64,000 nt of DNA from Chaetoderma sp. LZ-2023a. Lineage: Eukaryota > Mollusca > Caudofoveata > Chaetodermatida > Chaetodermatidae. A program made the position numbers and the translations under genes. Location of the stretch: positions 53,030,269-53,094,268 of the forward strand of contig CM067367.1 of the NCBI GenBank assembly GCA_034401795.1, given 5' to 3'. Within the stretch, counting starts at the first letter, position 1. Each line of letters begins with the position of its first letter. Under the pieces are notes generated by a model. It worked only from the letters and a program-made list of their open reading frames with translations, searched no databases and was not told the origin of the DNA. Shown here one piece after another: positions 54,608 through 64,000 of the stretch.

Positions 54608-55671
54608 ATTTGACTCTAAAGGCGGTCTTTCTATTGGCAGCTTCCTCAGCTAGAAGGCGCAGTGAGATCCATGCCCTTTCAACAGAGCGGGGCCGATTTA
54701 TTGTCTCCGGAGAGGGTCTGCGTCTACTGCCAAGAGCAGAGTTTATGTCAAAGAATCAATCTTTGAGATATCCCGGCAAACCGATCATAATACCGAGGTT
54801 AACGAGGTTTGATCGTGATGCCAGTGTCTGGTGCCTGGTCCGTGCTTTGACTAATTACAAAAAATGGACAGACTCGTTACGGTCGAATGATAGACATCTG
54901 TGGATCTGCCATAGGAAGCCATATGGCGCCGCATCCATGGATTCTATCTCTCGTTGGGTAGACGAATGCATTCAGACTACCCATGAGATTGCGACTGGGC
55001 ACCAGGTGCAATGCGCAAGAGCACACGATGTTAAAGGAATGGCCTCCTCGACTGCCCTTTACAATGGTGTTCCGTTAGAGGACATCATGGCTGTTGCACA
55101 ATGGCACTGTGAGTCCTCTTTCACGGATTACTATATGAGGGATGTGTCAGACTCCGCCAATACACTCGCTTTAGCTGTTTTGAAACGATAGTTAAACGAC
55201 CACACTGCTCTTCTCCCTTTTTTGGCATTTGTAAGAAAGATTTAAGAAGCAGACATGGCCAAGCGAGAGGATGTCAACCAGATTGTGTCACTGATGGCCG
55301 GACAAGTGAATGGTTGGATGCTCCACATCTGGAATCCAAATATCATGAGGTAATTCAAGATTGAGAGTTTTTTGTATTATGTCTATATATCATGTTCATT
55401 CATCTTATATATTCATGCTCATTCCCAGGCTGATATATGCAAAGAGCAGTTAACCCTCTTGGCATATTTGTGTTTCAGGCGAGATGCATGTTCGTGAGTT
55501 CTTAGGAGAAAAAGGGGTGGGCGGCAGTGATGCGAATGTGATTCGGTCCCTTTAACTTGACGGTCCTTTTAGGTCTCCATTTGTCAAGTTTAAGTCTAAT
55601 CTCTTTCTCCAAGGGGCAAAAGTAGCAATTGATGGCTTGCCCCTTCCCACCAGGTTACTGTCTAAATCTGG

Positions 55672-55776
55672 TGTATATCAGAAGTAATAGAATGGTGAGT
55701 ATTGATCGAAGGAGAATGAAGGAAATTTCAATTTCCCTTTCTCCGAGATCTAACAATACTCACCATTCTGTTACGG
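55672..55776. repeat. Internal complementary region of DIRS B
   Basis: Same layout as in C: left-tip complement ending GATCGAAGGAGAA, then right-tip complement starting TGAAGGAAATTTCAATTTCC. The right inverted repeat of B follows, to 56021. Confidence 0.85.
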
Positions 55777-57935
55777 ACCCTGCCTCCCAGCCCCACGGAG
55801 GCAAGCCATGGGTATCTCTTGTTTGGTGGCTATGCAAACAATATGAGCTTCATGGCAAACGGGTACTCAGCAGTTGTGATCCGGGTACCCAGCTCCAGGA
55901 GCCGGTAAAGCTTACTACGTCTATAGTCCTAGAGCCAGCTATCCAAGATAGCTTGTATCAGAATTAATAGAATGGTGAGTATTGTTAGATCTCGGAGAAA
56001 GGGAAATTGAAATTTCCTGCAGTCTCGGGTACATGGACTCTCCAAGAGAGCCAGCTGCATATCAATCTGTTGGAAATGATGGCAGTGGAACTGGCATTGG
56101 AAAAGTTTCTTCCAAAGGTCAGGGGCAAGGCGATATTGATACGGTCGGACAACTCGACGGTAGTATCATATATAAATCGCCAAGGCGGGACCAAGTCACC
56201 CACACTATGTATCAAAGTGTGGCACTTGATTCAATGGTGCAGGAATTACTCAATTGTTTTGAAAGCAGCTCACATTCTTGGGTGATTGAACATTCTGGCG
56301 GATGCTTTTTCTCGCAGACAGAGAATTCTGCCAACAGAATGATCTCTCAACCCTCCAGTTCTTCACAGGATCTTCGAGCATTGGGGCAAACCCAACATGG
56401 ACTTGTTCGCCACAAGCAAAAATGCTCAAATCATGACTTATGTCTCGCCGATTCCAGCTCCAAATGCCGTCGATACAGATGCTCTGCCGATAAGCTGGAG
56501 AGGGATGCACGTTTACGCGTACCCACCCACCATTCTTGTACCGAAGATATTGGTGAAGATTAGGGAGGAACCGTGCCTGGTCCTGCTAATAGCACCATTT
56601 TGCCCCAGCAGGGCATGGTTCACGGATCTTCTAGATTTGCTGGTAGAAAATCCAGTGCAGTTATCCGAGATTCCGAACATAATCTCCCAGGCCAAGGGAC
56701 GCTTCCTACACAATGTTCCACGTCGGAAGGCTTTTCTTGACAAGCTGCAGATTTCATCGCAGCTGCGAGAAGGATGTCAACCTTCAAGTGATATACCAAC
56801 AAGGTTAACAGATTTGCAGCCTGGTGTGAAGGAAAGGGTATTGATACCTTTCAATCCACTATTCAGCAAATAGCAGACTCTCTCTGTGAGCTGTTCTTTT
56901 CAGGACTAGCTCCTGTCACAATTGCTGGATACAAGTCAGCTTTGGCATCAGTTATCCCTTGTCTAGCCAACAGGGATAATCCAGAGGTGGCCCAGTTGAA
57001 TGTGATGGTGAAGGGAATGAGCTATCTCCAACCGAGACAACCGGTAGTCATTCTAGCCTGGAGTCTATCTTTGGTGCTTAATGTACTGGCCAAGCACCCT
57101 TTCGAACCATTGCGTTCGGCTAGTCTAAAGCATTTGACTCTAAAGGCGGTCTTTCTATTGGCAGCTTCCTCAGCTAGAAGGCGCAGTGAGATCCATGCAC
57201 TTTCAGCAGAGAGGGGCCGATTTATTGTCTCCGGCGAGGGTCTGCGTCTACTGCCAAGAGCAGAGTTTATGTCAAAGAATCAATCTTTGAGATATCCCGG
57301 CAAACCGATCATTATACCGAAACTAACTAGGTTTGATCGTGATGCCAGTGTCTGGTGCCCAGTCCGTGCTTTGACTAAGTACAAGAAACGGACAGACTCG
57401 TTACGGTCGAATGATAGACATCTGTGGATCTGCCATAAGAAGCCATATGGCGCCACATCCATGGATTCTATCTCTCGTTGGGTAGTCGAATGCATTCAGA
57501 CTACCCATGAGATTGCGACTGGGCACCAGGTGCAATGCGCAAGGGCACACAATGTTAGAGGAATAGCCGCCTCGACCGCCCTTTACAATGGTGTTCCGTT
57601 AGAGGACATCATGGCTGTTGCACAATGGCACTGTGAGTCCTCTTTCATGGATTACTATATGAGGGATGTGTCAGACTCCGCCAATCCACTCGCTTTAGTT
57701 GTTTTGAAACGATAGTTATATGACCACACTGCTCTTCTCCCTTTTTCGGCATTTGTAAGAAAGAATTAAGAAGCAGACATGGTCGAGCGAGAGGGTGTCA
57801 ACCAGATTGTGTCACTGATGGCCGGACAAGTGAATGGTTGGAGGGGCCACGTCTGGAATCCAAATATCATGAGGTAATTCAAGATTGAGAGTTTTTTGTA
57901 TCATGTCTATATATCATGTTCATTCATCTTATATA

Positions 57936-59589
57936 CACCTGTGCAAAAGTTAAGCACCAGCAAAAACAATAGAACGTAGAAACATGATGGTACAACTAGG
58001 CTGCCATACTTTTTGTCCCCGCATTAGCTGACATAATTCCAAGTACGAAATGCACATGCATGCATGACTTCACGCCGCTTGATGTCCGTGCGTGGCGGGA
58101 AACAGCACACGTGTTCAGTTATGTAAAAGTCCAATTTGAGGTGTAGAACATTACATACAGATTTAGGCGACAAGATTAGGAATTTTGTGTTCATGACCGT
58201 GGTTTATTTGTACAGAGAGAATTAGCTCTTGATTGTGAACCGCTATGGCAAGACGAAGGTTAAGTGATCGTGTGAAATGGCAAATCATAGGCATGCATAC
58301 CACTGGTATGTCATGCAGAGAGATTGGCAGACAGCTGAACATTAACCATACTGTAATCAGTCGTTTGATTGCAAAACATGGGCAAACTAACGAGGTGAAG
58401 GACAGGCCTAGATCTGGAAGACCGAAGAAGACTACTGCCCGTGATGATCGAGCCCTAGTACGCCTTGTTAGGAGAGCTCCATTCACCAACAGCAGAGTGC
58501 TCAGCCAGCAATGGGAAACGCGCAATAGAGTGTCAATGTCTACCGTCAAAAGGAGACTGTATGCTGCTGGCATGAAAGCTAGGAGACCTGTCAGACGTCC
58601 TCTCCTCACTGCACACCACAAAGAGGAGCGTCTGAGGTGGTGCAACGAAAGAAGACACTGGAACATGAGATCCTGGAGACGGGTACACTGGTCCGATGAA
58701 AGTCGGTTCCTGCTTCATGCCACAGATGGTCGAACTCGTGTATGGAGGTCCAGACGCACGGCGTACGACCAACGTAACATCATGGAAGATGTTCCATTTG
58801 GTGGAGGTTCCATTATGATATGGGGGTGCATCTCATTTGATTGTAAGCTGGATCTGTTGACTGTACCTGGAACACTAAATGGACAAAGTATCAAGATTCC
58901 ATACTGGATAGAGTTGTGGTCCCTCATTTTGTAAATCATGCACCTGGAACCCACCCTATATTCATGGATGACAACGCCCGACCACATCGTGCTAGAGCTG
59001 TGCATGAATACCTCCGCCAGAATGCCATCGAAACCCTACCATGGCCAGCAAGGAGCCCTGACATGAACCCTATTGAGCGTATCTGGGACATTCTGGGAAA
59101 CATGGTGAGAAGGAGGGATCCTCCTGTGCAGAACCTACAGGAATTAACAGACGCACTCCATCTTGAATGGCAACGAATACCACAATGGCGTATCAGTCGG
59201 TTGGTGACCAGCATGAGACGTCGTGTCCAGTCCATCATCCAGGCACAAGGTGGATATACCCGGTATTAATAATGACAGTCTCAAACTCGTGCACAGATGT
59301 TAAACTTCGTTTTCAGACACCATTAATGACAATCTAGCCACGTGTGTCAACTGTAGGGCAATAGTTGTCAGTTGTGTCAACGTAACCATATTCAGGCCTC
59401 GTTTTCAAGTTCAAACAAAAACATAGTGTTTCCCCACCATCATAATCAGCATTCCTCTAGTTGCATTATTACCTCTTGCACTAAGATGGATGGGTACATA
59501 AATGTTTATGCTATTGCTTTCTTCATAGCACATGAATATACCCTCGCATGTGCGTAAAAATAGGGTGGTGCTTAACTTTTGCACAGGTG
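57936..59589 (+). mobile_element. Tc1/mariner transposon inserted in DIRS A, both ends intact
   Basis: Both ends are CACCTGTGCAAAAGTTAAGC followed by ACC(A), in inverted orientation, 1,654 bp apart. They are flanked by TA (57934-57935 and 59590-59591). B keeps the empty site CATCTTATATATTCATG, confirming a TA duplication. The gene inside is nearly identical to the 29355-30921 copy but carries one frameshift, so this copy has good ends and a broken enzyme. It inserted after A had already integrated. Confidence 0.95.
58245..59269 (+). pseudogene. Tc1 transposase with one frameshift
   Basis: Residues 1-214 match the intact 341-residue enzyme (29675-30700, minus strand) with only a few substitutions. 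At about 58886-58890 one A is missing relative to that copy (GGACAAAGTATC against GGACAAAGATATC). This shifts the frame and ends the first reading frame at 58934. The rest, with D243 (MDDNARPH) and E278 (NPIERIWD), is open in the next frame to 59269. The DNA-binding half and the first catalytic Asp are thus separated from the other two. Only about 2 percent difference separates the copies, so the break is recent. Confidence 0.93.
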
Positions 59590-59871
59590 TATATATTCAT
59601 GCTCATTCCCAGGCTAATATATGCAAAGAGCAGTTAACCCTCTTGGAATATTTGTGTTTCAGGCGAGATGCATGTTCGTGAGTTCTCTCCCTTTACTTAG
59701 GAGAAAAAGGGGGGTGGGTGGGGGCAGTGATGCGAATGTGTTCGGTTCCGTTAACTTGATGGGCCTTTTAGGTCTCCATTAATCAAGTTTAAGTCTAGCT
59801 CTTTCTCCAAGGGGCAAAAGTAGCAATTGATGGCTTGCCCCTTCCCACCAGGTTACTGTCTAAATCTGGGG

Positions 59872-59976
59872 CATATCAGAAGTAATAGAATGGTGAGTAT
59901 TGATCGAAGGAGAATAAAGGAAATTTAAATTTCGCTTTCTCCGAGATCTAACAATACTCACCATTCTATTACGGAC
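59872..59976. repeat. Internal complementary region of DIRS A
   Basis: Left-tip complement ending GATCGAAGGAGAA, then TAAAGGAAATTTAAATTTCG and CAATACTCACCATTCT. The right inverted repeat of A follows, to 60219. Confidence 0.85.
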
Positions 59977-60219
59977 CCAGCCTCCCAGCCCCACGGAGGC
60001 AAGCCATGGGTATCTCCTGTTTGGTGGCTATGCAAACAATATGAGCTTCATGGCATACGGGTACTCGGCAGTTGGGAGTCGACTACCCGGTTCCAGGAGT
60101 CGGTAAAGCTTACTACGTCTATAGTCCTAGGGCCCAGCTATACAGGCTAGCTGTATCAGAAGTAATAGAATGGTGAGTATTGTTAGATCTCGGAGAAAGG
60201 GAAATTGAAATTTCCTTCA

Positions 60220-60425
60220 ATCTTATGCGGATCAGCAGTTTCCGCGATATTCAGATCCAGAAGTTGATCCGATCTGGATCTGGGTTCTTTTATCTGGATT
60301 GTGACCAAAGGCTGGAAATGGTCCTGCATGGCAAGCTCCTCCCTTTGTTAAAATTTGAGCCAAATGAGACCAGTAGGGTTTTTGTCTTGCCTGGGAAGCA
60401 GAAAGCCCGACGACGACGGCGATAG
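60220..60425 (+). other. Short coding-like tail after DIRS A, unidentified
   Basis: After the right end of A an open frame continues for about 65 codons to a stop at 60423, ending KQKARRRRR. I do not recognise it. It may be the end of a repeat unit (GACGACGACGGCGATAGCG resembles text at the margins of bivalve-type repeats) rather than a gene. Confidence 0.3.
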
Positions 60426-61370
60426 CGTCAACAATGTTACGTTTTTGCGTTTAGTAAAACGTATCAGCTTAGATTTCAGGATTAGTTAATCCTATTGGGA
60501 CTAAACTTGGATACATTATTACCTATGATGTTAGAAAGCAGCGTGTTGACACTGAGGTCACAAGGGCATGGTCACATTGATACAAACTCTGTTTTTTCAA
60601 CATTACGTTTTTGTGTTTAGCAAAACTTCTCGGTTTGTATTTCAGGATTGGTTACATTGTTACTTATAATGTTAGGAAGCAGCATGTTGATACTGAGGTC
60701 ACATGGTCAAAGGTCACGGTAACTGTGACCTTGATCCAAAACTGTTTTTTAATGTTAACTTTTTGCGTTTAGCATAACTTCCGCTTGTCTTTTAGGATTG
60801 GTTACTCTTATTGAAACTAAACTTAGATACTTTGTTACCTATAATGTTAGGAAGCAGCATGTTGACATTGAAGTCACAATGTCGAAGCTCAAGGTCATTC
60901 TGACCTCTACAAAACATTTTTATCATGTTATATTTCGGGATTGCTTAACCCTAATGGAACACAACTTTGGTACATGGTTGCTTATGCCAAGAGGTTACAG
61001 GATGGTGACATGCAGGTCACCAGGTCAAAGGTGAAGGCCATTCCAATATTACTATTTGAACTCTGATTTTTCAACCTTAAGTTTTTCCATTCAGCAAATC
61101 AATTATATTTCAGGATTGGTTAATCCCAATCCATATTGGAACTAAAAGTTAATATATGGTTACCTATAATGTTCGGAAGCAGCATAATAACTCGGAGGTC
61201 ACAAGGTCAAACGTCAATGTCACTGTGACAAACGGCGCACAGGCGAGACATTTAATTCCGCGGAATTCTTGTTTGGATACACGCTCGCTCGCACGCACGC
61301 ACGCATGCACGCACGCACGCAATACCCTCTTCCCCTTACGGGGCGAATGTAACTAGATAAGCCGATATAA
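60426..61370 (+). repeat. Tandem repeat field, average unit about 160 bp, ending in CGCA microsatellite
   Basis: TACCTATAATGTTAGGAAGC-type blocks recur near 60522, 60662, 60837 and 61161, with a worn one near 60983, so five units span 640 bp (mean 160). Each unit also has TTTCAGGATTGGTTA(A)TCC, CACAAGGTCAAAGGTCA-like and TTTTGCGTTTAGCAAAACTT blocks. The field ends in an (ACGC)n run (61282-61322) and TACGGGGCGAATGTAAC. The GGTCACGGTAACTGTGACC dyads recall the repeats at 1-640. No gene; frames 60798-61034 and 61156-61356 are by-products. Confidence 0.65.
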
Positions 61371-62324
61371 TCAAGCTATTAAGTCGACCGTCTTTGAAAC
61401 CGTTTATCACAACTTCACAAGCTCAGTGACTAATTGTTGTTACGGAAAATAATAAATAATAATAATAATCACACACTATCGCATGAGGAGACATAATGGT
61501 TGCCATCACTGTTCAACATTTACGGAATATTTCAAAGCAGATAATTGTGCTACAGATACGGGAATGTGACAGGATATGAATGATGTGGAATTTATAAACC
61601 ATAATCTACCGGTGTAATACACCATTTGATATGAGATTAGCATCCCTTTAAGGATTTCTCACTAATTTCGGGTATTTTGTTCGTGGTATTATCTTTATTA
61701 CTAATTGATGTTAGCAATCAACATACCCCCTGAATCGAATTTAGGGCGTATTCTGTAATACTGTTGTCTATCTATCCAGTCATCTGTCTAGATAGTCTAG
61801 ATGTTTTCCAAAGATGCATTCAACAAACCCCTAATAGATTTCTTTAAAATTTTGCACACTTAATCCCCACCATTGGAATCTGTATACCGGTAACTATCAT
61901 GTTGATTGGCGCGATTATCAAATAGTAATTTTCTGGCCATCTGGCCATCTTGATTTTCTATGTGTTCTACATTTGTCACGGACCTACTGTGACGCATGTA
62001 TTGTACTGCTATGTTGGACGAGCTCTGATTAGGGGGACAAAATTAACCTATACATTTCTTGTAGAACAGGAGGAAGGGGTGTGGTTATACGCCTTTGGCT
62101 TAGTTCTAGTTTGGATCTACTTTGAATAGATGCCTCCAGAAAAAATAACTGCAAATCATTCAACAGAACCTTGTATCTGATATGTAGTGGTCTTCAGTTG
62201 AACGTGTTTAACGGGTGATGAATGATCATACATGTGTCCATGTCATTTAATCATAACAGTGGCTAAAAGAGTATGTATTTGTCAAAGAAAACGTGTAGTT
62301 GGCTAATATATTTGCTAATTCACC
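61371..62324. other. AT-rich stretch, no gene seen
   Basis: Nothing supportable except an AATAATAATAATAAT patch near 61450 and a CATCTGGCCATCTTGATTTTC phrase near 61940 that echoes the GCCATCTTGGAT repeat family. Confidence 0.5.
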
Positions 62325-62580
62325 TTTCCAGAGTATCTACTGTCTATGACGTCATATTCAACTACGTGATGTGTAAAATGACATCATAATGAATGACGTC
62401 GATAAGTACGTCACGAACGCATATTTGAAGACGGGCTATACGGTGTTGTACAGTACAAATTCTATGTCTACTATTTAATAAATATTCCGTTGAATATTTT
62501 GAAAATAATTTGACTGGGCGTTGTTGCTGCAACAGCACCCAGTCAAATTAGTTACAAAGTAGTCAACAGCTTCCCTGCAT
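62325..62580 (+). mobile_element. CRE-hairpin MITE-like repeat, copy 5
   Basis: It starts CACCTTTCCAGAGTATCTAC and has a perfect CRE octamer (TGACGTCA, 62347-62354), TGACATCAT and further ACGTCA halves (near 62395 and 62412). Then come GTACAGTACAAATTCTATGT and the hairpin GTTGAATATTTTGAAAATAA ... TTAGTTACAAAGTAGTCAAC around TTGTTGCTGCAACAG. It ends 300 bp before the zinc-finger exon. Confidence 0.65.
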
Positions 62581-62880
62581 AGTCTGTCTGTGAATAAAAA
62601 ATGATTGGCTGGACTTTCGGCATATCGACTGAGAAGTACTTAATCTATAAATAATTGGGAAAGAGATTGGTTGGTTATTAATCCTGATAGAAACGTACGA
62701 GGTTTGTGTAAAACCTGATAACAGGTTTGAAATAGTGGTTGCAACACTAGGTTACATCTGATTATATGATTTACATCACTTTAATAAATAACAGTTAACT
62801 CTGTCATATACAAACTTATAGACTGTATATATGTTGTGTATCGTACCGCATCCTATCTTACTATCTCTTGTATTTGCCAG
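62581..62880. other. Intron 3' end, AT-rich
   Basis: No repeat recognised. It ends in the acceptor TATCTCTTGTATTTGCCAG. Confidence 0.5.
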
Positions 62881-64000
62881 AGTTGAACCAGACCAACGCA
62901 TTGGACAAGACAACACGATGCGTAAAGCTCTCATCTGATGGCATGCCAACGACTGAATCCATGAAAATTGTATCTAGTACAAAGCGGAAACTAAAAGATG
63001 GACAAAATACTATCAAAAAGTTCGCGTGTACAGAATGTGATAGCTATTATTTCAGCAAATCTGGATATGTAAAGCATAGGATAGTGAAGCATGGCGACAG
63101 CGGATCATATAAATGTGGAAACTGTTTCAAAATATCTGCAACCAGGTATGACCAGGAAAGACATTCTAAGTCTTGTGTTAAAGGACATTGTAAATCCAGT
63201 AGCAAAGATCATAAGAATACTCTGCTCCCGTGCACTGAATGTGGTACAGCTTTTGTCGGCAAGCATAGACTTGACAGACATATGATAATTCATAATAAAT
63301 TTGAAACAGGAATCTGTGTTGCCTTTCAAGATGGCTTTAGCAATGAGACAGCAACGGTTATTAGAACAAAAACTACTAAGAAATCCACAGTATCTGTACA
63401 TTCTATAAAATCACATAAGATATATAAATGTATTGTTTGTGGGAAGATACTGTCTAGTGAGCATAACTTGAATCAACACACACGTTTACATACTGGTGAA
63501 CGACCGTATAAATGTACTATTTGTGGCAAAACATCTACTCAGAAAAGAGCACATGATGTACACATGATGATCCATACCGGTGAAAAACCTTTTAATTGCT
63601 CAGAATGTCTACGGTCATTCCGTTACTTACCTGATTGGAAAAAGCATTCATTAGTTTGTAGTCAAATAGAATGTGTTACGTGTGAGCACTGTTCAAGGAT
63701 TTTTTCGAATCAGAAAGCTTACGAGGAACATCTGCGAATGCATGCCAAACATCGGCCTTACCAATGTACAAAATGTGAAAAATCATATCTATCAGTAACT
63801 CATTTACAGCGGCATCAGTTAGTCCATACATCAAAGAAAATTTATCAATGTTTTATTTGTGAGCGTTCATTCGGCCACAGCCATCATTTACACAGACACA
63901 TGAAAAGCCATCATAATGAGAGTATTGGACTCGCTAGGCATTCCTGTCACTTATGTGGAAAAGAGTTTGATGATCTTGAAACATTTAAAGAACACCAGCG
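62881..64000 (+). CDS. Multi-C2H2 zinc-finger protein, finger exon, open to window end
   Basis: The frame (full codons from 62883) is open for 372 codons and leaves the window without a stop. Residues 1-48 are a basic linker (VSSTKRKLKDGQNTIKKF). Ten fingers follow: CTECDSYYFSKSGYVKHRIV; CGNC with a final Cys (C2HC type); CTECGTAFVGKHRLDRHMII; CIVCGKILSSEHNLNQHTRL; CTICGKTSTQKRAHDVHMMI; CSECLRSFRYLPDWKKHSLV (C2HC type); CEHCSRIFSNQKAYEEHLRM; CTKCEKSYLSVTHLQRHQLV; CFICERSFGHSHHLHRHMKS; CHLCGKEFDDLETFKEHQ (cut by the end). TGERP and TGEKP linkers join fingers 4-5 and 5-6, typical of sequence-specific DNA binding. Acceptor phase matches the exon ending at 37282. An alternative start is the ATG at 62943 if this exon is used alone. 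Confidence 0.88.

Larger units (their letters stand above)
41902..56021 (+). mobile_element. DIRS retrotransposon B (middle), inserted in A, interrupted by C
   Basis: Own sequence is 41902-47497 plus 54608-56021, about 7.0 kb. It begins TTCTCCTTCGATTAATACTC, directly after GAGAACACCAG of element A, and ends TTTCCTGCA at 56021, directly before GTCTCGGGTACATGG, where A resumes. In C the undisturbed text reads CACCAGGTCTCGGG, so the joint is exact with no duplication. Parts: left inverted repeat, leader, gag-like region (about 43.1-45.1 kb), RT/RNase H (about 45.2-46.9 kb), recombinase start (about 47.2-47.5 kb), recombinase remainder (54608-55191), internal complementary region (55672-55776), right inverted repeat. 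A fossil with several breaks; younger than A, older than C. Confidence 0.9.
37943..60219 (+). mobile_element. DIRS retrotransposon A (outermost, oldest), interrupted by B and by a Tc1
   Basis: Family: DIRS-type tyrosine-recombinase retrotransposon. Own sequence is 37943-41901 plus 56022-60219 less the Tc1, about 6.5 kb. Left inverted repeat: from TTCTCCTTCGATCAATACTC. Parts in order: leader, gag-like region (about 38.6-40.5 kb), reverse transcriptase (about 40.8-41.9 kb), then, after B, RNase H (from 56022), tyrosine recombinase (about 56.8-57.7 kb), internal complementary region (59872-59976) and right inverted repeat (to 60219). It is a fossil with several breaks. By nesting it is older than B, C and the Tc1 at 57936. 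No target duplication is seen, as expected for tyrosine-recombinase elements. Confidence 0.9.
37283..62880 (+). other. Inferred 25.6 kb intron of the zinc-finger gene
   Basis: Donor GTAAAT at 37283; acceptor TATCTCTTGTATTTGCCAG ending 62880. Exon ends are in phase (one base, then two). Most of the intron, about 22.3 kb, is the nested DIRS/Tc1 stack at 37943-60219; the rest is a poly-G run, one tandem repeat field and a CRE-hairpin element. The join is inferred from sequence alone, and intermediate exons hidden by the repeats cannot be excluded. Confidence 0.55.

Noticed and set aside
54568-55191. Separate recombinase gene
   Set aside because: It is the remainder of element B's recombinase region resuming after the insertion of C, not an independent gene.
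60426-61370. CRISPR-like array
   Set aside because: Units are imperfect, about 160 bp long and lack short identical repeats with unique spacers; animal tandem repeat.
63091-63285. Small + frame and its minus-strand partner (63105-63401) in the last kilobase
   Set aside because: Both overlap the zinc-finger exon in wrong frames; the real frame has no stop before the window end.

Overview
The window is animal genomic DNA, most likely from a bivalve mollusc or another lophotrochozoan. This is an inference from its AT-rich host sequence, spliced host gene, Tc1, hAT and DIRS transposons, and several repeat families that I recall as common in bivalve genomes. No bacterial, viral-genome or organelle features are visible.

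One host gene can be supported: a multi-C2H2 zinc-finger protein on the + strand. A long acidic exon (36141/36188-37282, CDS from 36325) carries six consensus SUMO-attachment motifs. It joins in phase, across a 25.6 kb intron, to an exon at 62881 that encodes ten or more zinc fingers and runs off the window end. A weaker host-like remnant lies at 14.95-15.57 kb.

Most of that intron is a nested stack of three DIRS tyrosine-recombinase retrotransposons. Element A (37943-60219) is interrupted by B (41902-56021), which is interrupted by C (47498-54607). Each keeps inverted terminal repeats and an internal complementary region. The joints fit together exactly and show no target duplication. A Tc1 transposon (57936-59589) sits in the 3' part of A. 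C is the youngest and looks whole; A and B are decayed.

The first 36 kb is a repeat field. It holds two large GCCATCTTGGAT-type repeats, two copies of a non-LTR retrotransposon (one lacking its RT core), a hAT transposase relic, and two hAT-type MITEs with 8-bp target duplications. It also holds two foldback families, a CRE-motif/hairpin family that recurs six times across the window, and a second Tc1 with an intact transposase frame. Three unrelated repeat families, two here and one at 60.4-61.4 kb, share a unit of about 157 bp.

The item most likely to be undescribed is a 4.2 kb element at 25093-29332. It has long imperfect terminal inverted repeats around a decayed gene of an uncharacterised cysteine-rich protein family (motif VDNVDHN, C-terminal CNC...CDN knot).
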